Assembly (NCBI RefSeq): GCF_900106775.1
Contig: NZ_FNNQ01000003.1
Span: 195,636 to 259,635 of the forward strand
From: Marininema mesophilum
GTDB taxonomy: Bacteria > Bacillota > Bacilli > Thermoactinomycetales > DSM-45169
Direction of reading: 5' to 3'
Length of the DNA: 64,000 nucleotides
Under the pieces are notes generated by a model. The model was not told where the DNA came from, searched no databases, and worked only from the letters and a program-made list of their open reading frames with translations. This document shows positions 1 through 8,674 of this stretch, piece after piece. Each line of letters begins with the position of its first letter. Position 1 is the first letter of the stretch. Both the position numbers and the translations under genes were made by a program.

Positions 1-465
1 GAAGGGCTCGATTTGCCGGAAGTATCCCTTGTTGCCATTTTGGATGCAGACAAAGAGGGCTTTCTTCGGGCAGAACGCTCCTTGATTCAGACCATTGGTC
101 GAGCGGCCCGTAATGCCAATGGAGAAGTGGTCATGTATGCGGATAAAATTACAGACTCGATGCGTCGTGCGATTGATGAAACCGAACGCCGTAGGGAGAA
201 ACAGATTGCTCATAATAAACAGCACAATATTACTCCTCAAACCGTAAGGAAGGCTGTCCGTGAGGTCATTGAGGCGACCAAGGTTGCAGAGAATGGCGCT
301 ACGTATCAGGTAGTACCTAATACGGCTAAAATGAGCAAAAGGGATCGTCAGCAGATGATCCTGCGGATGGAAAAAGAGATGAAAACAGCGGCGAAGGAAT
401 TGAATTTTGAACGAGCAGCGGAGTTGCGTGATATGATTCTTGAACTGAAAGCGGAGGGAGCGTAA
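1..465 (+). CDS. uvrB: UvrB, excinuclease ABC subunit B (C-terminal part)
   Basis: This is the last 154 codons of UvrB, the DNA-helicase-like damage-verifying subunit of the UvrABC excision repair complex; the gene is open at the left edge of the window and its start is missing. The piece begins inside the second helicase domain: the helicase motif VI with the sequence QTIGRAARN is visible near bases 85-117. The end carries the UVR coiled-coil domain (about bases 355-460, with LNFERAAELRD) that binds UvrC. Only three bases separate the stop from the GTG start of uvrA, so the two are co-transcribed, as in most Firmicutes. Identification is secure. Confidence 0.97.
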   Translation, partial: EGLDLPEVSLVAILDADKEGFLRAERSLIQTIGRAARNANGEVVMYADKITDSMRRAIDETERRREKQIAHNKQHNITPQTVRKAVREVIEATKVAENGATYQVVPNTAKMSKRDRQQMILRMEKEMKTAAKELNFERAAELRDMILELKAEGA

Positions 466-468
466 AGA

Positions 469-3339
469 GTGACCCAGGAAAATATCGTCATTCGCGGGGC
501 GCGTGTTCACAACTTAAAGGATGTGGATGTTACAATCCCTCGTGACCAACTTGTCGTTTTAACCGGCCTTTCCGGGTCGGGCAAATCATCCCTTGCCTTT
601 GATACGATCTATGCCGAAGGGCAACGGCGTTATGTAGAATCCCTTTCTGCCTATGCTCGTCAATTTCTCGGTCAGATGGATAAGCCGGACGTGGATTCCA
701 TCGATGGATTGTCGCCGGCGATTTCCATTGATCAGAAGACAACAAGCAAAAATCCCCGGTCTACTGTAGGGACAGTGACGGAAATTTATGATTATCTCCG
801 TCTTCTCTATGCCCGAGTCGGTCGTGCTTACTGTCCAGAACATGGGATTGAAATTAGTTCCCAGACGGTACAACAGATGACAGACCACGTATTGGAACTC
901 CCCGAACGGAGCCGGATTCAAGTGCTGGCTCCAATGGTTAGCGGACGAAAAGGGGAACATGTGAAACTGTTGGAGGAGATCAGGAAACAAGGTTTCGTCC
1001 GTGTTCGTATCGATGGTGAAGTGATGGATTTATCGGATGAGATTCAACTGGAGAAGAATAAAAAACATTCTATTGAAGTGGTCGTCGATCGGATCGTTGT
1101 AAAGGAAGGAATCGACACACGTTTGACCGACTCCATGGAAACAGCTCTCCAATTGGCAGCGGGAAAAGTGATTGTCGATGTGATCGATGGGGAAGAGATG
1201 CTTTTCAGCCAAAATCTGGCTTGCCCTGAATGTGGATTTTCGATGGACGAACTTTCGCCACGAATGTTCTCATTTAATAGCCCTTTCGGTGCTTGTCCTA
1301 CCTGTGATGGATTGGGAAGTCGAATGGAGGTAGATCCACAACTCATCATCCCCAATTGGAGCAAAAGTTTAAATGATGGGGCGATTGAGGCCTGGCAGGG
1401 AAGATCGAGTACCTACTACCCTCAGTTACTTGAATCTGCCTGTCGTTACTATGAGATCGATATGGGTGTGCCGATTCAGGATCTACCCAAAAAACAATTG
1501 GACATTCTCCTCAAGGGAACAGGGGAGCGGATCCCCTTTCGTTATGATTCGGACATGGGTGTGAGGGAAGTAAACATCCGGTTTGAAGGCGTGCTTAAAA
1601 ACCTAGAACGTCGCTTTCGCGAGACCGGATCCGATGCTGTCCGAGAACAGATCGAAGGCTATATGAGCAAAAAAGCTTGTCCAACCTGCAAAGGGGCACG
1701 GTTACGGATAGAGACGCTTTCTGTATTGGTCGGTGGGAAAACAATTGCATATGTAACTTCCCTTTCGATTCAAGAAGCGATGGATTTCTTTGACTCCTTG
1801 GAGCTGACAGAGAAGGAGTTAACGATTGGTCGCCAGATTCTAAAAGAGATTAATGGCCGTTTGGGCTTTTTGATCAATGTAGGGCTTAACTACCTTACTT
1901 TGAATCGGGCGGCAGGTACACTCTCCGGTGGGGAAGCCCAGCGCATTCGTCTGGCAACTCAGATTGGTTCCAAATTGATGGGAGTCCTCTATATCCTGGA
2001 TGAACCAAGCATCGGACTTCATCAGCGGGATAACTCTCGTCTCATTCAAACCCTGGAACAGATGCGGGATCTAGGGAACACCCTAATCGTTGTTGAACAT
2101 GATGAAGATACGATGATGGCGGCGAATTATATCATCGATGTGGGTCCTGGGGCAGGTACTCATGGCGGGGAAATTATAGCTAGCGGTACGCCAGAAGAAG
2201 TGATGGAGTTGGAGCATTCCCTGACTGGTGAGTATCTATCAGGGAGAAAATTTATCCCTCTCCCCGTTGAAAGAAGGGAGCCCAATGGCAACTGGATAGA
2301 GATTAAAGGAGCAAAAGAGAACAATCTACGCAATGTAAATGCCAAGATCCCCTTGGGTGTATTTACCTGCGTTACAGGAGTGTCTGGCTCAGGGAAAAGT
2401 ACCTTGATCAATGAGATCCTGCTGAAATCTTTAAGTAGGGAATTGCACCGGGCTAAGGCTGTTCCAGGAGTTCATCAAGAGATTACAGGCTTGTCCTATT
2501 TGGATAAAGTGATCGCTATTGATCAGTCACCGATTGGTCGTACGCCCCGGTCCAACCCTGCTACCTACACCAGTCTCTTTGATGATGTACGGGATGTATT
2601 TGCTGCTACCCAAGAAGCAAAGGTACGTGGCTATAAAAAGGGACGTTTCTCTTTTAATGTGAAGGGGGGGCGATGTGAGGCTTGTCGTGGGGACGGGATT
2701 ATCAAGATCGAGATGCACTTTTTACCCGATGTTTATGTACCTTGTGAGGAATGTAAAGGCAAACGATACAATCGTGACACCCTTGAAGTGAGGTATAAAG
2801 GAAAAAACATCTCCGATGTATTGGATATGCGTGTAGAAGAAGCATGTGAGTTCTTTAAAAATATCCCGCGCATTCAACGGAAGGTACAGACTCTGTATGA
2901 TGTGGGTCTGGGTTACGTTAAACTGGGTCAACCTGCTACTACGTTATCGGGTGGGGAGGCACAGCGAGTAAAATTAGCATCAGAGCTTTATAAGCGATCC
3001 AATGGTCGTACCTTGTATGTTCTGGATGAGCCCACTACAGGACTTCATGTAGACGATATCTCCCGCCTCCTCAAAGTTCTCCAGCGCTTAGTAGAAAATG
3101 GTGATTCGGTATTGGTAATCGAGCATAATTTGGATGTGATTAAAACTGCCGATTATCTTATCGACTTAGGCCCTGAAGGTGGAACAGGTGGAGGGACGAT
3201 TGTCGCTGCCGGTACCCCTGAGGAAGTAGTCGAGATAGAAGCTTCTTATACGGGTCAATATTTAAAACCCGTATTGGTGCGGGATCGAGAGCGGATGGAG
3301 ACCTACTATGATGAATTATCTGCACAGGTGTCAGGTTGA
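469..3339 (+). CDS. uvrA: UvrA, excinuclease ABC subunit A
   Basis: UvrA is the dimeric ABC-type ATPase that finds bulky DNA lesions and loads UvrB. The 956-residue protein has the normal length. Two ATPase modules are visible: Walker A loops GLSGSGKSS (about residues 32-40) and GVSGSGKST (about 637-645), and two LSGGEAQR signature motifs each followed by a Walker B segment (LYILDEPSIGLH and LYVLDEPTTGLH). Zinc-finger cysteines appear as CPEC...CPTC, CPTC and CEAC...CEEC pairs. The start is GTG, three bases after uvrB, so the pair forms an operon that ends at the hairpin just downstream. No SOS box is visible because the operon start lies outside the window. Confidence 0.98.
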   Translation: MTQENIVIRGARVHNLKDVDVTIPRDQLVVLTGLSGSGKSSLAFDTIYAEGQRRYVESLSAYARQFLGQMDKPDVDSIDGLSPAISIDQKTTSKNPRSTVGTVTEIYDYLRLLYARVGRAYCPEHGIEISSQTVQQMTDHVLELPERSRIQVLAPMVSGRKGEHVKLLEEIRKQGFVRVRIDGEVMDLSDEIQLEKNKKHSIEVVVDRIVVKEGIDTRLTDSMETALQLAAGKVIVDVIDGEEMLFSQNLACPECGFSMDELSPRMFSFNSPFGACPTCDGLGSRMEVDPQLIIPNWSKSLNDGAIEAWQGRSSTYYPQLLESACRYYEIDMGVPIQDLPKKQLDILLKGTGERIPFRYDSDMGVREVNIRFEGVLKNLERRFRETGSDAVREQIEGYMSKKACPTCKGARLRIETLSVLVGGKTIAYVTSLSIQEAMDFFDSLELTEKELTIGRQILKEINGRLGFLINVGLNYLTLNRAAGTLSGGEAQRIRLATQIGSKLMGVLYILDEPSIGLHQRDNSRLIQTLEQMRDLGNTLIVVEHDEDTMMAANYIIDVGPGAGTHGGEIIASGTPEEVMELEHSLTGEYLSGRKFIPLPVERREPNGNWIEIKGAKENNLRNVNAKIPLGVFTCVTGVSGSGKSTLINEILLKSLSRELHRAKAVPGVHQEITGLSYLDKVIAIDQSPIGRTPRSNPATYTSLFDDVRDVFAATQEAKVRGYKKGRFSFNVKGGRCEACRGDGIIKIEMHFLPDVYVPCEECKGKRYNRDTLEVRYKGKNISDVLDMRVEEACEFFKNIPRIQRKVQTLYDVGLGYVKLGQPATTLSGGEAQRVKLASELYKRSNGRTLYVLDEPTTGLHVDDISRLLKVLQRLVENGDSVLVIEHNLDVIKTADYLIDLGPEGGTGGGTIVAAGTPEEVVEIEASYTGQYLKPVLVRDRERMETYYDELSAQVSG

Positions 3340-3346
3340 TTGTTGT

Positions 3347-3378
3347 AGAGCAAATTCTATTGGGATTTGCTCTTTTTG
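3347..3378 (+). terminator. Rho-independent terminator of uvrBA
   Basis: An AGAGCAAATTC / GGATTTGCTCT stem followed by a run of T lies 7 bases after the uvrA stop. Confidence 0.85.
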
Positions 3379-3677
3379 TTGTTTAATCTTCACTGGAATA
3401 GGGGATATATAAAGAGTATATATATGGGGTCTGTGGTCTATCTTAGGAGAAAAATGGTTTTGGGTATAAAGGGTTCTTTTTTCTTGCCTGTTACCCCTTG
3501 TTTGCACCTTTATCTATAAATGGGACGGGTATGGACCTAACTAACGATATATATGGGTTGTGACGAACCTGTTGATTGATGGTTTAGGTTGTTGACTTGG
3601 CAGTATAGGAGAAGAGGATTGATCATAGGTTGAAATGATGATAGGCCATTCTGAATAGCATAAAAGGAGAGCTGGCA
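3379..3677. other. Intergenic stretch between uvrA and the DUF302 gene
   Basis: No coding sequence with a ribosome binding site is seen here. The stretch is AT-rich with TATATAT runs near 3408-3425 and 3548-3554, and no clear paired -35/-10 sequence of usual spacing. It presumably carries the promoter of the downstream DUF302 gene. Confidence 0.5.
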
Positions 3678-4070
3678 ATGTACGAATATACGATAGAAAC
3701 TGCTGATTATGTCGATGATGCGATCCGTTCATTGGAACAGGCCCTTTCCAATCATGATTTTAGTGTGCTATGGAAATTGGATATCCCAACAAAGTTGATG
3801 GAGTATGGCATTGCCTTGAAGCAAGATTTTCGAATTCTTGAAGTGTGTAATCCCGATGTGGCTAAAAAAGTGCTCAGCCGTAATCAAAAGGGTGGTCATT
3901 TTTTGCCTTGTAAAATGGTTGTTTATCGAAGTGAAGAAACATTAAAGACCCACATTGGATTAACACGGCCAACGGTTTTGCTAGGGATGACGGAAGATGA
4001 TGATTTGCGTCAGATCGCAGAAGAGGTTGAGGCGGAGTTGATTCAAATCATGAACGAGGCTAAACGTTGA
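3678..4070 (+). CDS. DUF302 family protein
   Basis: A 130-residue soluble protein with the pattern of the DUF302 family: an N-terminal TVDDAIRSLEQAL-like helix, a strand with FSVLWKLDIPTKL, the central RILEVCNPDVAKKVL segment, and the LPCKMVVYRSEE strand near the C-terminus. The molecular role of this family is unknown; it is a small alpha/beta fold often met next to redox or sulfur genes. The ATG is preceded by AAAGGAGAG at good spacing, and the gene is flanked by terminators on both sides, so it is a single-gene unit. No signal peptide or membrane segment is seen. Confidence 0.8.
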   Translation: MYEYTIETADYVDDAIRSLEQALSNHDFSVLWKLDIPTKLMEYGIALKQDFRILEVCNPDVAKKVLSRNQKGGHFLPCKMVVYRSEETLKTHIGLTRPTVLLGMTEDDDLRQIAEEVEAELIQIMNEAKR

Positions 4071-4134
4071 GGAAATGGAAGACGCCTCTACTTATGAATA
4101 GTTAATTCCTGTAGATGTACTTATCCATACTGGT

Positions 4135-4167
4135 AGCCCCCTTTCTATAAAGGTAGGGGGCTTTTAT
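4135..4167 (+). terminator. Terminator of the DUF302 gene
   Basis: AGCCCCCTTT / AAGGTAGGGGGCT stem followed by TTTATT. Confidence 0.8.
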
Positions 4168-4498
4168 TAATTATTAACGAGTATGTTTCCTGGATTAGAG
4201 AGTTGGCACTTTCTTATCCAGGAATTTATTTACGACAATAAATTGGATCGGTTATTCACGATCTCTATTTCATCAAAGTCAGTATCCCTTTACAAGTAAT
4301 CCTTTTTGAAAGTGAATGATGGTCGCACTGATATTTTCTCCTAGGATTAAGGAGGTTTACCTTCTTTAGTATTTATTATAATATTAACTATAGGAATCGG
4401 ACTTTATTCGATGATAAATAAGTAAATATTAATGACACATTAAAAATTAATAATTATACTTCTCTAAGTATTATATATTTGTTAAGAGGAGAGATACC
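4168..4498. other. AT-rich intergenic stretch before the monooxygenase-like gene
   Basis: No gene is seen. The stretch is very AT-rich, with several TATAAT-like words near 4375-4390 and 4460-4480, one of which probably serves the gene starting at 4499; no single promoter stands out. Confidence 0.4.
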
Positions 4499-4792
4499 GT
4501 GGTTAAGGTTGGACTATTCTTGCGCCTCGAAGCAAAACCGGGAAAAGAAGAATTGGAGAAATTTCTACTGGGTGCACATTCATTAATTGAAGAAGAGACA
4601 GAGACAGCAGCATGGTTTTTCTTTCGCTTAGGACTATCCACATATGGATTATTTGATGCATTCCCCAGTGAATCCGGCCGGGAAGCACATTTATCTGGTA
4701 AAGTTTCTAAAGCTTTTCTTGCCCATGCCCCGGATCTTTTATCTGAACCTCCTACGACTGAAAATATAGATATCTTGGCTGCAAAACTTTAG
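4499..4792 (+). CDS. Antibiotic biosynthesis monooxygenase (ABM) superfamily protein
   Basis: A 97-residue protein with the ferredoxin-like dimeric alpha/beta barrel pattern of the ABM/YgiN group: an opening strand (KVGLFLRLEAKPGKEE), a helix, a second strand with TAAWFFFRLGLSTYGLFDAF and a closing segment with a HLSGKVSKAFL helix. Members act as quinol monooxygenases, haem-degrading enzymes or unknown stress proteins; the substrate cannot be told here. The start is GTG with AAGAGGAGAG just upstream. It is monocistronic, followed by its own terminator. The fold assignment is fairly safe, the enzyme activity is not. Confidence 0.65.
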   Translation: MVKVGLFLRLEAKPGKEELEKFLLGAHSLIEEETETAAWFFFRLGLSTYGLFDAFPSESGREAHLSGKVSKAFLAHAPDLLSEPPTTENIDILAAKL

Positions 4793-4821
4793 AAAAATAT
4801 TTAGGTCGAGAGGTCGAGTTC

Positions 4822-4847
4822 AACACCCCTGTAACGGGGTGTTTTTT
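4822..4847 (+). terminator. Terminator of the ABM-like gene
   Basis: AACACCCC TGTAA CGGGGTGTT followed by TTTTT. Confidence 0.85.
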
Positions 4848-4982
4848 GTAAGGGGTGACCTATGCCACTCAGTCCCTGCTAATGAATCTACCTTAGAAAA
4901 TGACGAATACAGCCCACCAGAGGATGCTCAGTTCATGGAGATACGAAAGTTTCAATTGACTGAGATCGCTCCAGCCGATCTG

Positions 4983-5351
4983 TTATAATCGACCACCCAT
5001 TCCTTCTAATAATTGTTCAGCCTCCTCTGCCCGTGTTTCATCTACAATCACGGTTAGAGAAAGGTCTTCTGCCCCCCACTCAGCACAACCATCCGACATA
5101 CCGTTCGCCTTGGTATCGGTAGAACGGAGTATATTGGCATCGTAACTACTATCAGTGGTAGATCCCATCTGCAAGGAAGGTCCGATAAGAGGATCTGCAA
5201 CGGTGAAAGCAAGGCTACCTATTTCAGCGGTAAGATCTGGGTTAAAACGAGAAAGGGTCACCTCGTCAAAACCATGCTCCTTTAATTTATGTACAGCTTC
5301 AATGGCTCGTTGTTCAGTACGGAAAAAGGCGAAAATTGTTCGTTCAGCCAT
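4983..5351 (-). CDS. General stress protein 17M / YflT-like small protein
   Basis: A 122-residue protein beginning MAERTIFAFFRTEQRAIEA, the opening of the heat-induced YflT / general stress 17M-like family, in which a short ferredoxin-like half (FAFF...AVHKLKEHGFDEVTLS) precedes a glycine-rich middle. The second half is an acidic segment that ends with an EEAEQLLEGMGGRL helix and a strand SLTVIVDE. A longer reading frame extends upstream to 5417, but AAAGGAGGGG lies directly before the ATG at 5349-5351, which I take as the start. It sits 13 bases downstream of the dehydrogenase gene on the same strand and is probably co-transcribed with it. Function unknown. Confidence 0.65.
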   Translation of the reverse strand: MAERTIFAFFRTEQRAIEAVHKLKEHGFDEVTLSRFNPDLTAEIGSLAFTVADPLIGPSLQMGSTTDSSYDANILRSTDTKANGMSDGCAEWGAEDLSLTVIVDETRAEEAEQLLEGMGGRL

Positions 5352-5364
5352 CAAGTCCCCTCCT

Positions 5365-6264
5365 TTATTCATTTTTTTGTACAGAATGGCCGCCAAATTC
5401 ATTTCGTAAAGCGGCAACGACTTTTCCTTGAAAGGTATCTCCCTCGAGGGAGCGATAACGCATCATAAGAGAGAGGGTGATGATGGGAGTGACTGCTTTC
5501 ACGTCGAGGGCTGCCAGAGTTGTCCACAATCCTTCTCCAGAGGATTGCATCACTCCACGGATATCTGCAAGTTTGGGGTCCTTGGAAAATGCGGAGGTTG
5601 TCAACTCCATTAACCAGCTACGAATGACCGATCCATTGGACCAGACTCGGGCCACTTGTTCGTAGTCAAAGGAGAATTCACTCTTATCGAGTATTTCAAA
5701 TCCCTCCGCAATCGCTTGCATCATCCCATATTCGATGCCATTGTGGATCATTTTAAGAAAATGTCCGCTACCACTTTCCCCTGCATAGTAATAACCGTCA
5801 ATAACTGCGAGATCTTGAAAGAGAGGTTCAAGGCGTCGGAAGGTGGCTGCATCACCGCCAACCATAAAACAAGCTCCCTTGCGTGCGCCTGAGACACCAC
5901 CGGAGGTACCGACATCCATAAAATGAATGCCACCTTCTGATAGACGCTTTCCCCGATCGATTGATTCACGATAATGGGAATTACCTCCGTCTATAATAAT
6001 ATCTCCCGGCTCTAATAAAGAGAGGAGAGTATGGATGACTTTCTCAGTAAGATCCCCTGCGGGAACCATGGTCCATATGATACGAGGAGGATGAAGAGAG
6101 GCGACTAATTCTTCGATGGAGGTTGTAGGTGTGGCCCCGGATTTACTCACCATGTTTATTGCGGAGACGTTGATATCATACGCACTTACTTGATGGCCAT
6201 GGTCCAATAAATTTAGAGCAAGGCTTGCTCCCATCTTACCTAAGCCAATCATCCCAATCTGCAT
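5365..6264 (-). CDS. 6-phosphogluconate dehydrogenase family protein, short form (YqeC type)
   Basis: A 299-residue NAD(P)-binding dehydrogenase of the short 6-phosphogluconate dehydrogenase type. It opens with the Rossmann motif GMIGLGKMGASLALNLLDHG, has the substrate-binding DGGNSHYRES motif, the DVGTSGGVSGAR loop, and the catalytic-lysine region GHFLKMIHNGIEYGMMQ. The length is about 300 residues, much shorter than the 470-residue Gnd, because the C-terminal all-helical domain is reduced. The predicted reaction is oxidation of 6-phosphogluconate to ribulose 5-phosphate. I chose the ATG at 6262-6264 because AAGGAGAG lies 9-10 bases upstream; a GTG three codons earlier abuts that site. Confidence 0.88.
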   Translation of the reverse strand: MQIGMIGLGKMGASLALNLLDHGHQVSAYDINVSAINMVSKSGATPTTSIEELVASLHPPRIIWTMVPAGDLTEKVIHTLLSLLEPGDIIIDGGNSHYRESIDRGKRLSEGGIHFMDVGTSGGVSGARKGACFMVGGDAATFRRLEPLFQDLAVIDGYYYAGESGSGHFLKMIHNGIEYGMMQAIAEGFEILDKSEFSFDYEQVARVWSNGSVIRSWLMELTTSAFSKDPKLADIRGVMQSSGEGLWTTLAALDVKAVTPIITLSLMMRYRSLEGDTFQGKVVAALRNEFGGHSVQKNE

Positions 6265-6581
6265 CCCGCTCACTCTCCTTTAGAATTAGTATGGGGTTCA
6301 CCTATGGTATCTCATACGAGAGAATTTGATGTATTGTAAATGTCTTTGTGGATATTTGTAATGATAAGGTGCAGATGGGTGTTCTATCGTGTATCTGTTA
6401 TGTGGGATGGAGTAGTTTGCGGTGATATCTACTAAATAACCCTTTATATGGATGGTGAACTAGCCAATGCTAAAGAGGGGTATGTCTGTGGATAGTATAT
6501 GATGGAAAAGAGAAAAGGAAAGACATGAAAGGTATTTAAAGCGGGTAATATAGAGAGGTAAGTAAGAGAAAGGGTGATTTG
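6265..6581. other. Divergent intergenic stretch between gnd-like gene and yvlD
   Basis: This region separates two divergent genes and must hold both promoters. No gene is visible; no consensus promoter pair is convincing. Confidence 0.4.
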
Positions 6582-6929
6582 ATGGGGTGGATCGTTAAAT
6601 TATTATTAAACGGTCTAGCTGTAGTCATTGTGGCAAACGTAATCCCAGGAATTTATGTGCAAGGCTTTTTAACTGCTCTGTTGGTGGCCTTGGTACTCGG
6701 ATTTGTGAATACGTTTATCCGGCCGATTCTCGTTTTTCTAACACTGCCAATCTCTTTTTTTACGTTAGGATTATTTATTTTTATTCTAAATGCCGTGTTA
6801 TTCAAGTTGACGAGTATGTTTATTCCAGGATTCGAAGTGTATACTTTCTGGGCGGCACTACTTGGTTCCATTGTGATTAGTATCGTTTCCTGGTTACTTA
6901 ATGGCATATGGCGTGGATTGCGCAACTAA
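6582..6929 (+). CDS. yvlD: YvlD-like membrane protein, phage holin family 4 superfamily
   Basis: A 115-residue integral membrane protein with four hydrophobic segments (about residues 4-24, 28-48, 53-75, 88-110) and the family pattern NTFIRPILVFLTLPISFFTLGLFIFILNA spread over the second and third. It belongs to the DUF-type holin-4 superfamily that includes B. subtilis YvlD; in Bacillus yvlD also lies next to uvrA and hprK, which supports the name. Its role is unknown, although the Bacillus yvl genes are linked to envelope stress. The ATG at 6582 follows AAGGG; an in-frame TTG lies one codon earlier. Confidence 0.8.
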   Translation: MGWIVKLLLNGLAVVIVANVIPGIYVQGFLTALLVALVLGFVNTFIRPILVFLTLPISFFTLGLFIFILNAVLFKLTSMFIPGFEVYTFWAALLGSIVISIVSWLLNGIWRGLRN

Positions 6930-6940
6930 AAAGAACTATA

Positions 6941-6968
6941 AAAGACCGTACCAAATGGTGCGGTCTTT
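6941..6968 (+). terminator. Terminator of yvlD
   Basis: AAAGACCGTACC AAAT GGTGCGGTCTTT stem ending in T-rich sequence. Confidence 0.8.
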
Positions 6969-7035
6969 GTGTTACAAATAAGGTAACTACTTAACAGCAA
7001 TAAATACCAAACCATCAAAAGGAAGGATGATGGGA

Positions 7036-7434
7036 GTGAGTGTCCCATGGCCTATATTGGTAAAGGGTGTACTTCTTGTTGGTGGGAAGGTGCTATTATT
7101 AAGGAATGAACGCGGGGAATTAGAGCTTCCTGGAGGAAGATTAGAAATAGGGGAGAGTCCAGAGAAATGCCTGCTTCGGAAAATACATGGGGAAACACAG
7201 TTGTCCTGTGTGATATCCACCCCGCCTGTGGATGCTTGGGTTTTTGAAGGGTTACCTGGTAGAGAGGTATTTATCGTTACCTATCATTGTAAATGCTTTG
7301 ATTTATCCTTGTTACGAGTGAGTGATGAGCATCAGGAATATTCGTTGATATCCCTTGGTGAACTGGACCGAAAGGACTTACCTGAAGGTTATCGGAGGGG
7401 AATTTTGCGCGCTGCTAAATTGGAGACGGGCTAG
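7036..7434 (+). CDS. Nudix-fold protein with degenerate Nudix box
   Basis: A protein of about 132 residues with the Nudix fold: LVKGVLLVGGKVLLLRNERGELELPGGRLE is the typical opening. The Nudix box reads GRLEIGE, seven residues, then RKIHGETQL, where the consensus is REUxEExGU; the first catalytic Glu is Lys, one metal-binding Glu is Gly, and the conserved Gly is Gln. Metal-dependent hydrolysis may therefore be lost or altered. GGAAGG at 7021-7026 leaves nine bases to the GTG at 7036, the better start; ATGs at 7027 and 7030 lie too close to it. The next gene starts about 65 bases after this stop. Confidence 0.75.
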   Translation: MSVPWPILVKGVLLVGGKVLLLRNERGELELPGGRLEIGESPEKCLLRKIHGETQLSCVISTPPVDAWVFEGLPGREVFIVTYHCKCFDLSLLRVSDEHQEYSLISLGELDRKDLPEGYRRGILRAAKLETG

Positions 7435-7498
7435 TTGGCTGCTGTTAAAACCCCTTTTCGTTACAATGACACTAGGGGCGGAAAGGGGTTTCGCAACC

Positions 7499-8611
7499 AT
7501 GGCGCAAATGACGTTGAATCATATATCGAAACGTTATGAAGATGAGATCACTGCGGTCTCTGATTTTCATCTTCATATTCGTGACCAGGAGTTTCTCGTT
7601 CTAGTGGGTCCCTCGGGTTGTGGTAAATCGACGATGTTGCGCATGATTGTTGGTCTTGAAACGATTTCATCTGGGGAAGTTATCATTGGGGACGAGGTAG
7701 TGAATGATGTGCCTGCGAAGGATCGGGATATTGCAATGGTTTTTCAGGGATATGCCCTATACCCTCATTTGAATGTTTACGACAACATCGCTTTTGCCTT
7801 GAAAATGAAGAAATGCGATAAGCATACGATGGATTGCCGGGTGAGAGAAGTAGCCAAACTGATGGGCCTTGAGTATCTATTAGATCGTAAACCGGAATCT
7901 TTATCAGGGGGGGAACGACAGCGGGTAGCCCTTGGAAGGGCCATTATCTGTGAGCCACGTGTTTTTTTGATGGACGAACCGCTGTCCAATCTGGACGCTC
8001 AGCTGCGGGTAAAGATGCGTACGGAGATTATCCAGCTTCATCAACGGCTCAAAACCACCATGATCTATGTCACCCATGATCAGACCGAAGCGATGACCAT
8101 GGCAGATCGGATCGTGGTGATGAGGGAGGGAGTGATCCAGCAAGTGGCTACCCCAGCAGAAATTTATCAGCATCCCGCCAATCTATTTGTTGCAGGGTTT
8201 ATCGGATCACCCTCGATGAACTTTGCTGAGGGCCTGTTGATGGAATCGGATCATGCCATTATTTTTCAGGGAAACGGTCTTCATGTGAAACTTTCTACAG
8301 TCCAGGGCGACTACCTGCGTGAGCAAGGTTATATTGGGCATGAGGTGATCTTTGGAATCCGTCCTGAGGATATTCAAGACGATCCTCTGTTATTGGAATT
8401 ACATCATGCTCACCAGGTTAGAGGGTGTGTGGAAGTAGCGGAGAATATGGGTTCTGAGATGGTGTTGTATTTATCAGGCATCGCAGATAAATGGATCACC
8501 GCACGTGTTCGTCATCAACCCTCTTTTGAGGTAGGAGACGAGATTACCCTCGCACTTGATATAAATCAAGCACATATTTTTGACAAGGCGACAGAAGAAG
8601 CGGTATTCTAA
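7499..8611 (+). CDS. msmX: MsmX/UgpC-type sugar ABC transporter ATP-binding protein
   Basis: A 370-residue ABC ATPase of the MalK/MsmX type, which energises carbohydrate importers from the cytoplasmic side. Walker A GPSGCGKST, the Q-loop VFQGYALYPH, signature LSGGERQR and Walker B VFLMDEPLSNLD are all present, and the C-terminal third has the regulatory beta domain of MalK (HEVIFGIRPEDI). No permease or binding protein lies nearby, which fits the B. subtilis MsmX role as a shared ATPase for several sugar importers. The frame is open further upstream, but the family start MAQMTL matches the ATG at 7499; a possible Shine-Dalgarno (AAAGGGG) is somewhat distant. Confidence 0.9.
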   Translation: MAQMTLNHISKRYEDEITAVSDFHLHIRDQEFLVLVGPSGCGKSTMLRMIVGLETISSGEVIIGDEVVNDVPAKDRDIAMVFQGYALYPHLNVYDNIAFALKMKKCDKHTMDCRVREVAKLMGLEYLLDRKPESLSGGERQRVALGRAIICEPRVFLMDEPLSNLDAQLRVKMRTEIIQLHQRLKTTMIYVTHDQTEAMTMADRIVVMREGVIQQVATPAEIYQHPANLFVAGFIGSPSMNFAEGLLMESDHAIIFQGNGLHVKLSTVQGDYLREQGYIGHEVIFGIRPEDIQDDPLLLELHHAHQVRGCVEVAENMGSEMVLYLSGIADKWITARVRHQPSFEVGDEITLALDINQAHIFDKATEEAVF

Positions 8612-8674
8612 ACGACAAATGAAGCAACTAGGATGGCGATGAGTTTTTACTTTGGTGTGAGGGAAGTGTGGGTG

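Noticed and set aside
586..990. Long minus-strand frames opposite uvrA and other large genes
   Set aside because: They lack ribosome sites and domains and follow the codon pattern of the real gene on the other strand.
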